Assembly (NCBI RefSeq): GCF_030247185.1
Contig: NC_080571.1
Location: 11,636,131 to 11,700,130, forward strand
Direction of reading: 5' to 3'
Length of the DNA stretch: 64,000 nucleotides
DNA from: Malaya genurostris
Taxonomy: Eukaryota > Arthropoda > Insecta > Diptera > Culicidae
The translations under genes were made by a program, and so were the position numbers. How positions within the stretch are numbered: position 1 is the stretch's first letter; each line of letters starts with the position of its first letter. Positions 1 to 10,871 of the stretch are shown here, piece after piece. Under the pieces are notes generated by a model, which worked only from the letters and a program-made list of their open reading frames with translations, had not been told where the DNA came from and did not search any database.

Positions 1-887
1 ATATCGCAGTGTGAAAAGATTTTTTTCCGCCAAGAAAGGAAGTGTTACGTAGGTGATTATAGAAGGCTATTCCGTCTTACGTGACTTTTGGTCATGGTCC
101 GAGGAGTCTTTGTAAATTACTGATAACTTACGAGATTCAGCTGATTGGTTTTCAGTTCTGTGTACAATCTGTTCACTTCAGTAAACTACACTGGAACGTT
201 GAAAATGTTATTTTTTATCAAAGACCAGCATAGATGTGTATCTCCTCTGTGTGACGAAGAGTAAGTCTAAATTTTCCCCTCGCACTGACAACATCAACGA
301 GAGCTCTTATCTCTCACACATATACACCACTATAATATAAAGTGTACACGCATCATGAGAGCGCATGTTTATTTTCCTTCACCTCTAGCACAGAACCACA
401 CCAAATTGCTAGAGCAGAGCTCTAAAATTGTCTGAGGTGGATGCAGATATTTTCACCGAAGTGTGCATACCGGTGAGAACTCTGGTGTACGATTCGCATA
501 AGAGAAGTGTAGGGTCATATTCAGCAAAAAACGCAATTTATCGTTGAAATTTAGTTTTTCCTTGCTGCGAAAATTTTAACCATACGCTCACACTTAAAGT
601 CTGTCTATTCGACACTGAGAAGAAACGTGCTTTCCTTTTTGTGTGGATATCGTTGGCTGGATACACAGTGTAGGAATGACACTTACACACTGATGTATCA
701 CTCTAGTAAAATGCCATCACTGAAGACCAGCAACTATTGAACCCAGTACTTCTGATCTAGTTAACGTAAACAGTAATGTGTCGAACTAATATAATCTACA
801 TTTATCCACTTAAGCATCAGTTGCAACTATTGTAAAATAAGACAAGCTCGTGGCAATCAATCCAAAAGTCACATCCGGCAACAAAAG
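1..887. other. No recognisable gene
   Basis: AT-rich sequence with short open frames on both strands, none with a recognisable domain, codon bias or splice context. No element ends or tandem repeats were recognised. Confidence 0.5.
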
Positions 888-898
888 AAAAAATACAA

Positions 899-1047
899 GG
901 GGACGGGTGTAGCGTGATGGGTAAGTCGATGCCTTTCACGCAGCCCGCCTGGGTTCGATTCCCAACCCCGCACATAGGGTCAGAAAGTTTTTCTGACCCG
1001 AAGAGGTGAATGACCTTAAGGTTAAAACCTCTATAATCGAAACAAAA
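899..1047 (+). mobile_element. tRNA-derived SINE, family 1, full-length copy
   Basis: The head has a Pol III A-box-like segment (GTAGCGTGATGGG) and a perfect B box (GGTTCGATTCC, about 952-962). The body carries a short palindrome (GGTCAGAAAG / CTTTCTGACC type) and ends in an A-rich tail. An 11-bp direct repeat AAAAAATACAA flanks it (888-898 and 1048-1058), the target duplication expected of LINE-driven retroposition. A second copy lies at 12176-12281 and a 32-bp fragment of its head at 59576-59607. Non-coding; it would be transcribed by RNA polymerase III if active. Confidence 0.85.
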
Positions 1048-1255
1048 AAAAAATACAATAGCAACAGTAACAAATACAACAAAAGATGGATGAAGATGTA
1101 ATTTGTGAACCAATTTCCTGCTAATCCTTACTGGTGAAAAATGCGAGCGTTTCTTTCCCTTATAAATAAGAGCACAACGTGATCCAGCAAAAAAATGGAT
1201 TTTCATGTAGGGGTTAGCCTTATGTTGCACTTAGGACACATAACCACTTTTATTC

Positions 1256-1344
1256 GCGTCTCGTCATAGACTCGTCAGTGCATAACAGTTTATGTCAAAC
1301 TGTTATTATACCTAGTAGTTCAACATAAATCGATAGGCAGACGT
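1256..1344 (-). ncRNA. Degenerate hammerhead-ribozyme repeat
   Basis: Read on the minus strand it begins ACGTC then TGCC, has a long imperfect stem I, the core CTGACGA (position 7 is free in the consensus, so this is allowed), stem II GTC-TAT-GAC, then GAGA where GAAA is required. Same layout as the intact copies at 47791-47881 and 55645-55735. The GAAA change and a mismatch in stem III suggest it is inactive. The flank beyond its 3' end (GGTTATGTG) is shared with the copies near 47.6 kb and 50.9 kb. Confidence 0.65.
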
Positions 1345-1362
1345 TAAAGTAAAGGCTGTTTG

Positions 1363-1425
1363 TAGAACGTGAATACGATTTACTTTACTATGGGGCGCCT
1401 TTTCATAATTTACTCTGTACAAGAT
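1363..1425 (-). repeat. Short dispersed repeat r1, copy 1
   Basis: About 60 bp around GGCGCCCCATA and CGTATTCACGT. The same sequence recurs at 12105-12168 and 21925-21992 on the plus strand. Function unknown; probably a fragment of a larger element. This copy abuts the degenerate ribozyme repeat. Confidence 0.65.
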
Positions 1426-1887
1426 TCTATGTTCATAAGCGAGAGATATGAATTCTGAGTGTAAAACTTGTTGTGGTCAACTGATCACCTATAAATCTAT
1501 GTAATTCTTTAAAAACTCTTCAATACTCAGATACATAACAGTCCATATAGACAAATTTGGCTATTCATAACAATACTCTGTAACTTTATGAGTTTTCAAA
1601 TCCGGTCCGTTATTATGAATCTCAATGCTTTTTGATTAATCAATAATTTCTTATAAATTTGGAGCTTCCAAATTCAAACAGCCAAAACCGAGCAGATTCT
1701 AGGAATGTTTATTGTATCGTTTTATTTTCACCGTATGACTTATACATTGCTATTTGTTTCAGATACAGCAATTTACCAAATATGGCTTAACACTTCCCAA
1801 AAGGCACCCCTGAAAATCCAGAAAAAAACGAATATTTTGTGTTATAAATGGGAAATATTTTATTTCATTTTGATTTCTTAACAATAT
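1426..1887. other. AT-rich spacer, no gene
   Basis: No coding signal, element end or tandem repeat recognised. It ends at the TA target site (1888-1889) of the DD37E transposon. Confidence 0.5.
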
Positions 1888-1889
1888 TA

Positions 1890-3099
1890 AAGACTGTCCC
1901 AGAAAGTATAGACGCACTTTGATTTCGCTGTAAATAATTCACAAGTGTTAGATATTCAAATTTTATTCGATATACTGATAATATTAGACTACAACAACAG
2001 AATATTATTTTCAACATTTGCTACTTAGCCATTGTACACTAGCTGGCGCACCTTCTTGCGAACGTTCCTCGTTAAATTCCGTACAGACTTCTTGGCGACA
2101 AGTTTTGACAGTTTTTTCCAATCTTTTTCGAACTGTTGAATGGTTTCGGCTGTCGAGACATGTTTCCTAAGATGTGCCTCCGTTAATGCCCAAAATTCCT
2201 CAATTGGTCGAAGCTGTGGGCAATTTGGTGGATTCATGTCTTTTGGGACGAAAGTGACATTTTTGGTAGTATACCATTCTACCGTTGATTTCGAGTAGTG
2301 GCAAGAAGCAAGATCTGGCCAGAAGACAACAGGATCCTTGTGGAATCATGGTAGAAGTCGTTTTTGTAAACATTCCTTGATGTATATTTCGCTGTTCATT
2401 GAAGTAGTGATAATGAAGGGTTTCGAAATCTTACCGCAGCTACAAATTGCTTTCCAGACCATAGCTTTCTTACCAAATTTTTCGACTTCTATCGATGTCT
2501 CGGACTGGTTTAACACTTGCCCTTCTCGCACCGTATAATATTGTGGTCCCGGCAAGGATTTGTTATCGAGTTTCACGTAGGTTTCGTCGTCCATGATTAT
2601 GCAGTTCAAATTTCCAGCAAGAATCGTATTGTACTGCTTTCGAACCCTCGGCCTGATCGATGCTTCTTGTTTTGGACTACGCTTTGGTTGTTTCTGCTTC
2701 TTATAGGTTCGAAGATTCAAACGTTCTTTAGCACGAAGAACATTTGACTTCGAAGTGCCCACTTTTTTGGCTACATCCCGAACTGAAACCTCCTTGTTTT
2801 GCTCGAACGCCTTCAGTATACGTTTATCCAACTGAGGGTTAGCAGGACCTTTTTTTCGACCCGTTTTCGATTTATCGTGTCAGTCCGCGTTCTGTGCACC
2901 ATTTGTACATAATTTTTCGACGTTGTTCTGCTGAAAGTCCACGCATTTCGAAACAAACTAATAAAAACGAATAAACAACTGCACAAGTGGTTAGAGAAGA
3001 GTGTAAACAACTGGACGCAACCATAAAAATTGACAGATTCTGAACCATTGCGTAATGACAGCGGTTTTTGGTTGCGACCATACTTTCTGGGACAGTCTT
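1890..3099 (-). mobile_element. DD37E Tc1/mariner-type transposon (ITmD37E-like), copy 1
   Basis: Complete at both ends: inverted repeats starting AAGACTGTCCCAGAAAGTAT, matching for about 27 bp with two mismatches, flanked by TA duplications (1888-1889 and 3100-3101). Length 1210 bp. It carries a decayed transposase on the minus strand. Two end-less relatives lie at 58665-59575 and 61880-62425. DD37E elements are a known mosquito group; assignment to it rests on the catalytic spacing counted from the sequence. Confidence 0.9.
2025..2948 (-). pseudogene. DD37E transposase, broken (copy 1)
   Basis: Start chosen at the ATG giving MRGLSAEQRRKIM, the helix-turn-helix N-terminus. An internal deletion after about 24 codons removes part of the DNA-binding region that copy 2 still has and causes a stop. 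The frame then reopens (MDKRILKAFEQ, second HTH with GTSKSNVLRAKERL, then the first catalytic Asp in MDDETYVKLD). A small deletion after KRLLP shifts the frame again. The last part holds the second Asp (WPDLASCHY) and the Glu of PIEEFWAL, with exactly 37 residues between them, which defines DD37E. The stop TAA is at 2025-2027. It cannot make a working enzyme, but its ends look usable in trans. Confidence 0.85.
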
Positions 3100-3204
3100 T
3101 ATGAGAAATGCAATTGTTACAAATTTTTGGTAAGATTCGACATATGTATTTATATTATGTTTGTTCACCTTTTTATTAATAAAAAGGTAGAGAATTCGCT
3201 CAAA

Positions 3205-3300
3205 TTAAAGAACAATGTTCCGAAATGCAAAAAGTATGTCAATTTTATTAGTATTCACGTCATTCAGTTATGTCTCTGACATTACCCACCCGTCTTTTTT
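3205..3300 (-). repeat. Dispersed repeat r2, copy 1
   Basis: On the minus strand this reads GGGTGGGTAATGTCAGAGAC, then ATAACTG and ATACTAATAAAATTGACAT. It recurs at 20731-20825 on the plus strand, and its first part at 11176-11210. Probably a fragment of a MITE or of an LTR or LINE untranslated region. Confidence 0.6.
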
Positions 3301-3392
3301 GCACCGAAGTGTAACGTCTTCATTGACGAGCCGAACGAAAATGTGTTTTCGACTATTACCAACCGATTTAGGTTTTGTCACATAGGGTTTTT

Positions 3393-4409
3393 TGCCTTTC
3401 TCTATAGAAAGATATTCGAATTGCTGGAAAAACCGACTTTTGAACGGAGCCTCGGAGACCCATAGTGTTATATACCATTCGACTCAGTTCAACGAGATCA
3501 GAAAATGCCTGTGTGTGTTCACTCTTCGAAGATATTTATACGCGCTCTATTTTCTCAGAGATGGCTGAACCGATTTTAACTGAAAGCTACTGTCGGGCCA
3601 TTGATCAAGTTCAAGTTCAAAGATCAAATGGCTGTGACTTCATATTCCGATATGATTGTATAAGTGACGTAAACGACAAAACGTGTTGTATTTTTACCGC
3701 GCAAGTTTCTCGGAGATGACCAAAGAGGTTTTAATAAGATTAGGCCCGTTTGGAAGTAATTGTTAGGCCATTGTTCAAGTCGAAGACCAAATGGCTGTGA
3801 CTTTTGATTCCGGAGATATAATGGTAAAAGTGACGTAACCGACAAAACACGTTGTTTTTTATCGCTCTAATGTATATAAGGGTGCCAATATTTTGGGATC
3901 ACCTCTAATTTCGTAAAGCGCTATTGTTCAAAAGTTTAGGCATCTCTAAAAAAGTCCTCATGCAAAATTTGAGCTTAATCGGGCATGGGTAAAGGGTGCT
4001 GCCTAGCGGTTAAAGTTTGAAAATTTTCGATCTTGAAAAAGCACCATTAGGGGGAGTGCCAAAAAAAATGCCAAAAATCTTAAAATTGCATTAAACGGTA
4101 TGGTGATTTTTCAAGATCTATGAAAATTCCACTAAGTGGACTAAGAAGGGATTTTTTAAATTAGCATCACTCTTCTCATACAAATAGGCAACGCAAATGT
4201 CAAACGCTTGGTTGGAAAAATTATGCCTACTATGTGATATAAACACTGAAGAATGCTTTTGTGAACTACTCGATTCAATCTGAATCAATTGGTGTCAAAA
4301 ATGAGCCCAAATTAGTGTCACACATTATTTAATAAAAAGATAAAAAATGTTTCAAGAGACTGTTTTGAAGAACGAGAAAGGCATCACCACACCACTAGGT
4401 GGATTAAGA
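3393..4409 (+). mobile_element. CTTTCTC-ended non-autonomous element, family A, copy 1
   Basis: Starts TGCCTTTCTCTATAGAAAG and ends with CACCACTAGGTGGATTAAG. Contains degenerate internal repeats of about 150 bp (motifs GGCTGTGACTT, TCTCGGAGATGA, AACCGACAAAACACG). The same element lies inverted at 60595-61683, including the segment CTGCCTAGCGGTTAAAG. No coding capacity. The shared terminal GCCTTTCTC in inverted orientation suggests a non-autonomous DNA element, but I could not define a target duplication. Confidence 0.7.
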
Positions 4410-4893
4410 AGGATGTTTTGTTTACCTTTTAGAATTTTGAGCCGTATCAAGTAAATGAATGAAAAAAAAAACAGTTTTTACAAAAATCTAAGAAAATATC
4501 TTTATCTTTTGAATGTGAAAATTTTAAGAGATTCGAAACTGTAGAAATCTGTAGAAATATGCAAATTTCATTGGTAATCGTGGTTGCAGTTTGAAAGAAA
4601 ATTCATAATAGTGAATCGAAAATTCTGCTTTACCCACATTGTAGCTCAGATTTGACACCGTCTACTTACCAAAATCCGCCTTTCTTCAGTCGGAAGAATC
4701 TAAAAATTGATCGAATCGCAGACTCAATATCTTTTAAATTAGGAACTCACCAAATACTAGAGAAAGAAAACCAAGATTTTTTTTTTCGATAAAGTGTGAG
4801 ACAGCTACCTTGAAATCTGAACTGCGGATTCTTGTGCGGTTGTTTTATGAGAACTTTCGCGGATTTCTAAAGCAAAGCACTTTCAAGTGTTTT
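4410..4893. other. AT-rich spacer, no gene
   Basis: No coding or repeat signal beyond A/T runs. Confidence 0.5.
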
Positions 4894-5747
4894 TGCCTTT
4901 CTCATATAGAAAGGTTATGCAATCACTGTGAAAACCGACTTTTGAACCTAGGCCCGGAGGGTCGAGTGTCATATATACTCAGTTCGTCGAGTACGCAAAA
5001 TGTCTGTGTGTGTATGTGTGTATGTATGTGGCTGAACCGATTTTCCCAAACTTAGATTCAAATGAAAGGTCTTGTGGACCCATACAAAATTGCTGAATAT
5101 TATTTGAATCCGACTTCCGGTCCCGGAATTATGGGGTAAAATGTGCAAAAATATGTGAAAATAAGTGCACTAACTTTTCTCAGAGATGAATGAACCGATT
5201 TTCACAAACTTGGGTTCAAATGAAAGGTCTTGTAGTCCAATACAAAATTCCTGAATATTGTTTGGATCCGACTTCCGGTTCCGGAGTTATAGGGTAAAAT
5301 GTGCAAAAAAATTAAAATATGTTTTCTAGCTTTTATCATAGATGGCGCGACCGATTTTCATAAACTTAGGTTCAATTAAATCGACTTGGGTTCAAATGAA
5401 AGGTCTTGTAGTCCAATACAAAATTCCTGAATATTGTTTGGATCCGACTTCCGGTTCCGGAGTTATAGGGTAAAATGTGCAAAAAAATTAAAATATGTTT
5501 TCTAGCTTTTATCATAGATGGCGCGACCGATTTTCATAAACTTAGGTTCAATTAAATCGACCTCAAATCTTCTTCAATTAATAGTTTTTATCAGTAGACG
5601 ATCAAACAAACCGATTTCGGTTATTCTTTTTAGGAATCGAAGAAAATTATTTTGATGAATACCACAGTATTATATATGATGGTGTATGGTATATATATGA
5701 TTGACATGAGAAAGACATCATTACACCACTAGGTAGATTGAAACAGG
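4894..5747 (+). mobile_element. CTTTCTC-ended element, family B, copy 1
   Basis: Begins TGCCTTTCTCATATAGAAAG and ends with CATCATTACACCACTAGGTA. The interior is built from degenerate tandem units (AAATGAAAGGTCTTGTAG, GATCCGACTTCCGG, GGGTAAAATGTGCAAAA). Related copies: 29987-32337 (inverted, holding a transposon) and a diverged piece at 43865-44115. Near the right end, CACAGTATTATATATGATG is the empty version of the site that holds the DD37D transposon at 30047. Confidence 0.75.
5209..5560 (+). repeat. Exact 176-bp tandem duplication
   Basis: 5209-5384 and 5385-5560 appear identical base for base, while the surrounding sub-repeats of the same element are diverged. This indicates a recent duplication, or an assembly artefact. 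Confidence 0.8.
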
Positions 5748-8045
5748 TTTTTTAAATTCATTTCGTTTTTGTGTTAATTTGAAATATTTTAGTTTTTAAT
5801 CATGAAATTTTAAAATTTTGTGATTTTGAAATTCTGTAATTGCAAATTCATGTTCTGCCAAATTCATGATGATGATTTTATAGGAGCGAATGTGGATCTG
5901 GGTCATTTAGTCGAGAAACATTTCGGTGAAAGCCTTCTCGCCGAATAAGTCGTTTTGCAGAAAGGGTCAAATTGTCGAATCAATGTATCAAGTTAATTTG
6001 ACAAACAGCAGCGTGCACACTTTTACTATCCGAACTCGCGGCCACTCGTTCGAATTTAATTAAGTCAAGAAAACAAGGTTTGGGTAAACCCAGGGAAACT
6101 AATTATGCTAGACAGAAGTAATTTTAGCAAATGACACTTCTGTTCGCACGTTGTTGGCGCACTCGCGGTTTGAATGTGGAATTGATGTTCTTCTGTGGCA
6201 AAGAAGACAAAACAAATCTCCAATATCTCGAACAAAGCGAACGATAGAGTGGATAGATATTTTGATATCTAAGTTATCTTATTATATAAACAGAATTTTC
6301 GACCGTACACTGTGTACATGTACGGTTTCCGCTATTTCATCGAATTGTATGCTCGAAAGTGGTTTCTTGGTATTCCGTAGTGGCTGGTACAGAAAGTGAA
6401 AGCTTCCGAATACGAGCGTTGAATGAAAGAATCACAAGGAAGGATTTTTCGGATTTACTAAGCTCAACATAAAAAACTAAACAGAATTGATCAACTCCGG
6501 TAATCACAGTAGAACTGCAATGATATTCCATACTTCGCTAAAATAGTAGGATTATCAATGAACAGACTTCTGTACTCAAACTGTCACGTCCTCCGTTGTA
6601 TCCATCAAATACTATCAAACCTAAGCTTCTTAGTCGATTGGCAGTAAAAAGCTGGAAACACCAGATATAAAATTAAAAAAAAAAACAAAAACATAAAATA
6701 AATGCTGAATCCAATATAGTCCGAGCAAATAAATAATTACCATTTTTCACTTTTTCAAATCAGCTTAACTTTTTTTTCGTACTGGTGCTGCTTTCTCTAT
6801 TTTCTGTTCCGTTTCCCCAAACAGCAACAGCTGCCAGACGAAAGTGTCAAATTGTTATTTATATTCATTTTATTCATATTTATTATATGTTAGACCGATT
6901 TGCATACGGCCAAGCCAATCTGCATACTGTTTTTTTTTTTTGTTCATTGTCCGGCGAAGTTGTTTTGCACAAAATTCATTCGAAAAAAAAACCGGAATGC
7001 TTTCAAACGGCGCTATTCAAATTGGGTACTCCTCGACATCCGCTATGCGATTTATTTTTAAACACTTGAGCTTTTCAATGAATACTGTTCCCCATCTGAC
7101 GTGGATAGAGTTCCGAATCAGAATGGGTTTGTTTTTTTTTTGCACACCGTAACAAGTTCGTTTTTCATTCCAATAAGCATACTGTCGCTGGTAATTCGAA
7201 AATCTACGCCAATCACGCCGGAATCGCAGCGCAAGGACGTCCACTTTTTCGAAGCCGTACTATTGCTATAGCTAAAAGGACGGGTTCCGATCACTTCATC
7301 GACCGACCATGCCCCATGTGCAATGTTACCTGTTTCTGTGTTTATTTCCTCTGTGTAACAACTCTCGACAGGTTTCGTTTGAGGGTGTGTTTTTTTCAAA
7401 TGGTCAGTCGATAGGTCCGTCATATCCGTTGCTTTGGGATTTCGATTACCATATAATGAGTAACTAGATCTGTATGTGTAAGCCAATGGATTCGTTTTAT
7501 TTTTAATACACAACAGATCACTTGTGGCTCGTCCATTTTCAGAAACATCTCACGGAACCAACATGCTACCATCTGATGGGCAACAATACATTTTTTTATT
7601 ACTGGCCGCTTCAAACTCTGCCATTTTTCCATTTGTCAGCATTCAGATCGACAAACTCAGCTTATCTCAGCGTCATACGATTCGGGTGAAATTCGGCACG
7701 ATATTCAAAAACGACCATCAAAAATATCGTGGGGTGCGTGACATCTGCCATCATTGAACGATTCGACTACCGTCGTGAGAAAATATGCAAATAACCATTC
7801 AATAAATTCCCCAGCGAGATCCATATTTCATTTTGTATGTAACCGCTTAGCGATGCGTAGCTGGCACGTATGTTCCATTCGAAGCAAAGATACTAAAAAA
7901 AGACCAGTCAAACAATTTGATTCGCACTGTTTTTTTTGTGAAAGTTGTTGATTGCACATGGCAGACCGATTGATGAATTTGATACAACGGATGTTGTTGG
8001 TATGCATGAAAGGACGAGCGGTATGTTTAGGTAAACTGAGGCAGT
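5748..8045. other. No recognisable gene
   Basis: Mixed AT-rich sequence. Several short open frames on both strands overlap each other and show no domain, hydrophobic segment pattern or codon bias. No transposon ends recognised. Confidence 0.45.
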
Positions 8046-8048
8046 TAG

Positions 8049-9452
8049 TATAAAAAAGAAGAAAAAGAAGAAGCTAAAGGAGCTAAAGAAGCTAAAGAAG
8101 CTAAAGAAGCTAAAGAAGCTAAAGAAGCTAAAGAAGCTAAAGAAGCTAAAGAAGCTAAAGAAGCTAAAGAAGCTAAAGAAGCTAAAGAAGCTAAAGAAGC
8201 TAAAGAAGCTAAAGAAGCTAAAGAAGCTAAAGAAGCTAAAAAAGCTAAAGAAGCTAAAGAAGCTAAAGAAGCTAAAAAAGCTAAAGAAGCTAAAGAAGCT
8301 AAAGAAGCTAAAGAAGCTAAAGAAGCTAAAGAAGCTAAAGAAGCTAAAGAAGCTAAAGAAGCTAAAGAAGCTAAAGAAGCTAAAGAAGCTAAAGAAGCTA
8401 AAGAAGCTAAAGAAGCTAAAGAAGCTAAAGAAGCTAAAGAAGCTAAAGAAGCTAAAGAAGCTAAAGAAGCTAAAGAAGCTAAAGAAGCTAAAGAAGCTAA
8501 AGAAGCTAAAGAAGCTAAAGAAGCTAAAGAAGCTAAAGAAGCTAAAGAAGCTAAAGAAGCTAAAGAAGCTAAAGAAGCTAAAGAAGCTAAAGAAGCTAAA
8601 GAAGCTAAAGAAGCTAAAGAAGCTAAAGAAGCTAAAGAAGCTAAAGAAGCTAAAGAAGCTAAAGAATCTAAAGAAGCTAAAGAAGCTAAAGAAGCTAAAG
8701 AAGCTAAAGAAGCTAAAGAAGCTAAAGAAGCTAAAGAAGCTAAAGAAGCTAAAGAAGCTAAAGAAGCTAAAGAAGCTAAAGAAGCTAAAGAAGCTAAAGA
8801 AGCTAAAGAAGCTAAAGAAGCTAAAGAAGCTAAAGAAGCTAAAGAAGCTAAAGAAGCTAAAGAAGCTAAAGAAGCTAAAGAAGCTAAAGAAGCTAAAGAA
8901 GCTAAAGAAGCTAAAGAAGCTAAAGAAGCTAAAGAAGCTAAAGAAGCTAAAGAAGCTAAAAAAGCTAAAGAAGCTAAAGAAGCTAAAGAAGCTAAAAAAG
9001 CTAAAGAAGCTAAAGAAGCTAAAGAAGCTAAAGAAGCTAAAGAAGCTAAAGAAGCTAAAGAAGCTAAAGAAGCTAAAGAAGCTAAAGAAGCTAAAGAAGC
9101 TAAAGAAGCTAAAGAAGCTAAAGAAGCTAAAGAAGCTAAAGAAGCTAAAGAAGCTAAAGAAGCTAAAGAAGCTAAAGAAGCTAAAGAAGCTAAAGAAGCT
9201 AAAGAAGCTAAAGAAGCTAAAGAAGCTAAAGAAGCTAAAGAAGCTAAAGAAGCTAAAGAAGCTAAAGAAGCTAAAGAAGCTAAAGAAGCTAAAGAAGCTC
9301 AAGAAGCTAAAGTAGCTAAAGAAGCTAAAGAAACTAAAAAAGCTAAAGAAGTTAAAGAAGCGACAAAACCTAAAGAAGCGACTGAAGCTAAAGAAACCAA
9401 AAAGTTTTATAAATTAGAATGGTTGACATATAAGATAGCTCCACTCAACTAA
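8049..9452 (+). CDS. Candidate Lys-Glu-Ala repeat exon
   Basis: A frame open for 467 codons, read AAA GAA GCT (Lys-Glu-Ala) about 135 times. Past the perfect array it stays open through degenerate units (KEATKPKEATEAKETKK) and a non-repetitive tail (KFYKLEWLTYKIAPLN) to TAA at 9450-9452; an AATAAA lies 13 bp downstream. It has no ATG: TAG at 8046-8048 closes the frame upstream, so it could only be a 3' exon entered at an AG acceptor such as the TTAG ending at 8048, which lacks a good pyrimidine tract. A KEA repeat would form a long charged single helix. A frame of this length arises automatically from a 9-bp repeat, so only the conserved frame in the diverged tail argues for coding. Product unknown. 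Confidence 0.3.
   Translation, partial: YKKEEKEEAKGAKEAKEAKEAKEAKEAKEAKEAKEAKEAKEAKEAKEAKEAKEAKEAKEAKEAKKAKEAKEAKEAKKAKEAKEAKEAKEAKEAKEAKEAKEAKEAKEAKEAKEAKEAKEAKEAKEAKEAKEAKEAKEAKEAKEAKEAKEAKEAKEAKEAKEAKEAKEAKEAKEAKEAKEAKEAKEAKEAKEAKEAKEAKEAKEAKESKEAKEAKEAKEAKEAKEAKEAKEAKEAKEAKEAKEAKEAKEAKEAKEAKEAKEAKEAKEAKEAKEAKEAKEAKEAKEAKEAKEAKEAKEAKEAKEAKKAKEAKEAKEAKKAKEAKEAKEAKEAKEAKEAKEAKEAKEAKEAKEAKEAKEAKEAKEAKEAKEAKEAKEAKEAKEAKEAKEAKEAKEAKEAKEAKEAKEAKEAKEAKEAKEAQEAKVAKEAKETKKAKEVKEATKPKEATEAKETKKFYKLEWLTYKIAPLN
8064..9400. repeat. 9-bp minisatellite, unit AAAGAAGCT
   Basis: About 135 near-perfect tandem copies, followed by about ten degenerate units from 9300. Rare variants are AAA AAA GCT (four) and GAA TCT (one, near 8667). 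The paired variants near 8241 and 8277 recur near 8961 and 8997 at the same spacing, exactly 720 bp (80 units) further on, indicating an internal segmental duplication of the array. Confidence 0.97.
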
Positions 9453-9464
9453 AGAAAATAACTA

Positions 9465-9470
9465 AATAAA
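9465..9470 (+). promoter_or_regulatory. AATAAA polyadenylation hexamer
   Basis: Canonical hexamer 13 bp after the stop codon of the Lys-Glu-Ala frame. In AT-rich DNA the motif is common by chance, so it is weak support for a 3' exon. Confidence 0.3.
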
Positions 9471-9474
9471 AGAT

Positions 9475-10305
9475 ACCGACGTTGACGAAATTACAGCGAA
9501 GTAAATCGCTGAAAACAGCTTAATACTGCATATAAATGCAGCAATTTAATGCAATCGCGTTCCGTCGCGGTGAAAGGGATGCTTGCAATGCGCAGTGCTG
9601 AATTTTGTGAATTTAATAAAAGTGAATGCACCGAACAGAAAAGAATATGAGAAAGGAAAGGCCGTCACCGGTTACAAAATGACACAAAATAAAAACAGGA
9701 ATTCACTTTTCATGGTCCGCTTCGCGTCAGTCATGGGACCGCGGGCTAAGAGAAAAAACGAAAAACACGCCCACTGCGATTGCATTCGATACTTTCTGGG
9801 CACCGTATGCTGGTCATTGTTTACTCGTTTGCGTGTTTACCGTTCGAAGGCCGATCAGCAGATAGACCTTGGCGCCGCCCGTGAAAGGTGCACTTCCCTG
9901 GTGATTTGTATTGCATTTTTGAAACTGTCAGCAAATGAATTATCGATGTGCTACCAGATTTTTTCATTTTTATGATGGTGAGAAGTTGCGTTTTTAGATT
10001 ATTAGCTCGCAAAATTTCAAAGATATAATGTTGTGCTATTTGAAACATTGTTGTTTAATCACTTTTATACTATCACTGAATTATGTCCTGGTCCGAGATT
10101 CGGTTTCGAAGTTACCGGGTAAAATATTTGATCAATAAAACTTGCTATAACATAACATAGCATTACTCAAGAATTATTTTTCATGAAATATAATTTGTAT
10201 TCAAAGTATTGGCTCTTGCTTCATATACATTTTGTCCATCTCTTTGGCTATTAATGAATATAATCTTAAAAGAAATCTTTACCATTGATAATCATTCACC
10301 GAGCC
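9475..10305. other. No recognisable gene
   Basis: A 130-codon open frame on the plus strand (9583-9975) has somewhat higher GC than its surroundings but no recognisable domain or splice context, so I do not call it. Confidence 0.4.
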
Positions 10306-10525
10306 CATTTTCGTACATCCTCGAAAGTTTGGAAGTGTCACTCTGCCAGGGCGTGTTCCATCGATGAAAACAGGTGATAATTAGATGGTGTCAGATCTGG
10401 TGAATATAGCTGGGTTGCTTAGACTACTTCGGCTGAATGTGGCCTTTTTTCGATTGATGCGATGTTCAAATTGATCTCTCGTGGACGGTAGCGGACGATA
10501 TAACCTGTTTCATCGAGTTACAGAT
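10306..10525 (-). pseudogene. Fossil DD34D mariner transposase, C-terminal part
   Basis: On the minus strand, with indels, it gives the mariner block YSPDLTPSNYHLF, then SSMEHALAE and HFQTFEDVRKW. This contains the third catalytic Asp and the typical C-terminal motif. The N-terminal continuation is on the other side of the hAT-like insertion (12451-12560). Heavily decayed; no ends recognised. Confidence 0.7.
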
Positions 10526-10871
10526 GCTTGTAGTAGGGATGATACTCGGAAGGCAAAGTATCGATATCTATGGTATCGGGATACCGAAATTTTGGGAATC
10601 GATACATGATATCAAAAGGCAATAAAGTATCGATACCTGTAAGTATCAATCGATACTTGCACAGCAATCACTTCAAAATAAAATAAATGAATAAATTCGC
10701 GACTTTTGGTCTATTTCAAAGATTATCCGCACTTCACTTTGTGTTGGAGCCATGATATTTTCACATATTTTCTCAAAACTTTTATGTCATAACCTTTATG
10801 TCGATACATGAATACTATACTAGAAGTCAATTCCTATTTCCATTACGACGGTACCGAGGACGGACTGAACG

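Noticed and set aside
817..1230. 137-codon minus-strand frame
   Set aside because: Overlaps the SINE and its A-tail; no domain, low-complexity Phe run.
7908..9302. 464-codon Phe-Phe-Ser frame on the minus strand
   Set aside because: It is the complement of the 9-bp minisatellite; one frame per strand of a 9-bp repeat stays open automatically, and the flanking part has no domain.
9583..9975. 130-codon plus-strand frame
   Set aside because: No recognisable domain, splice context or repeat homology; could be chance in a GC-richer patch.
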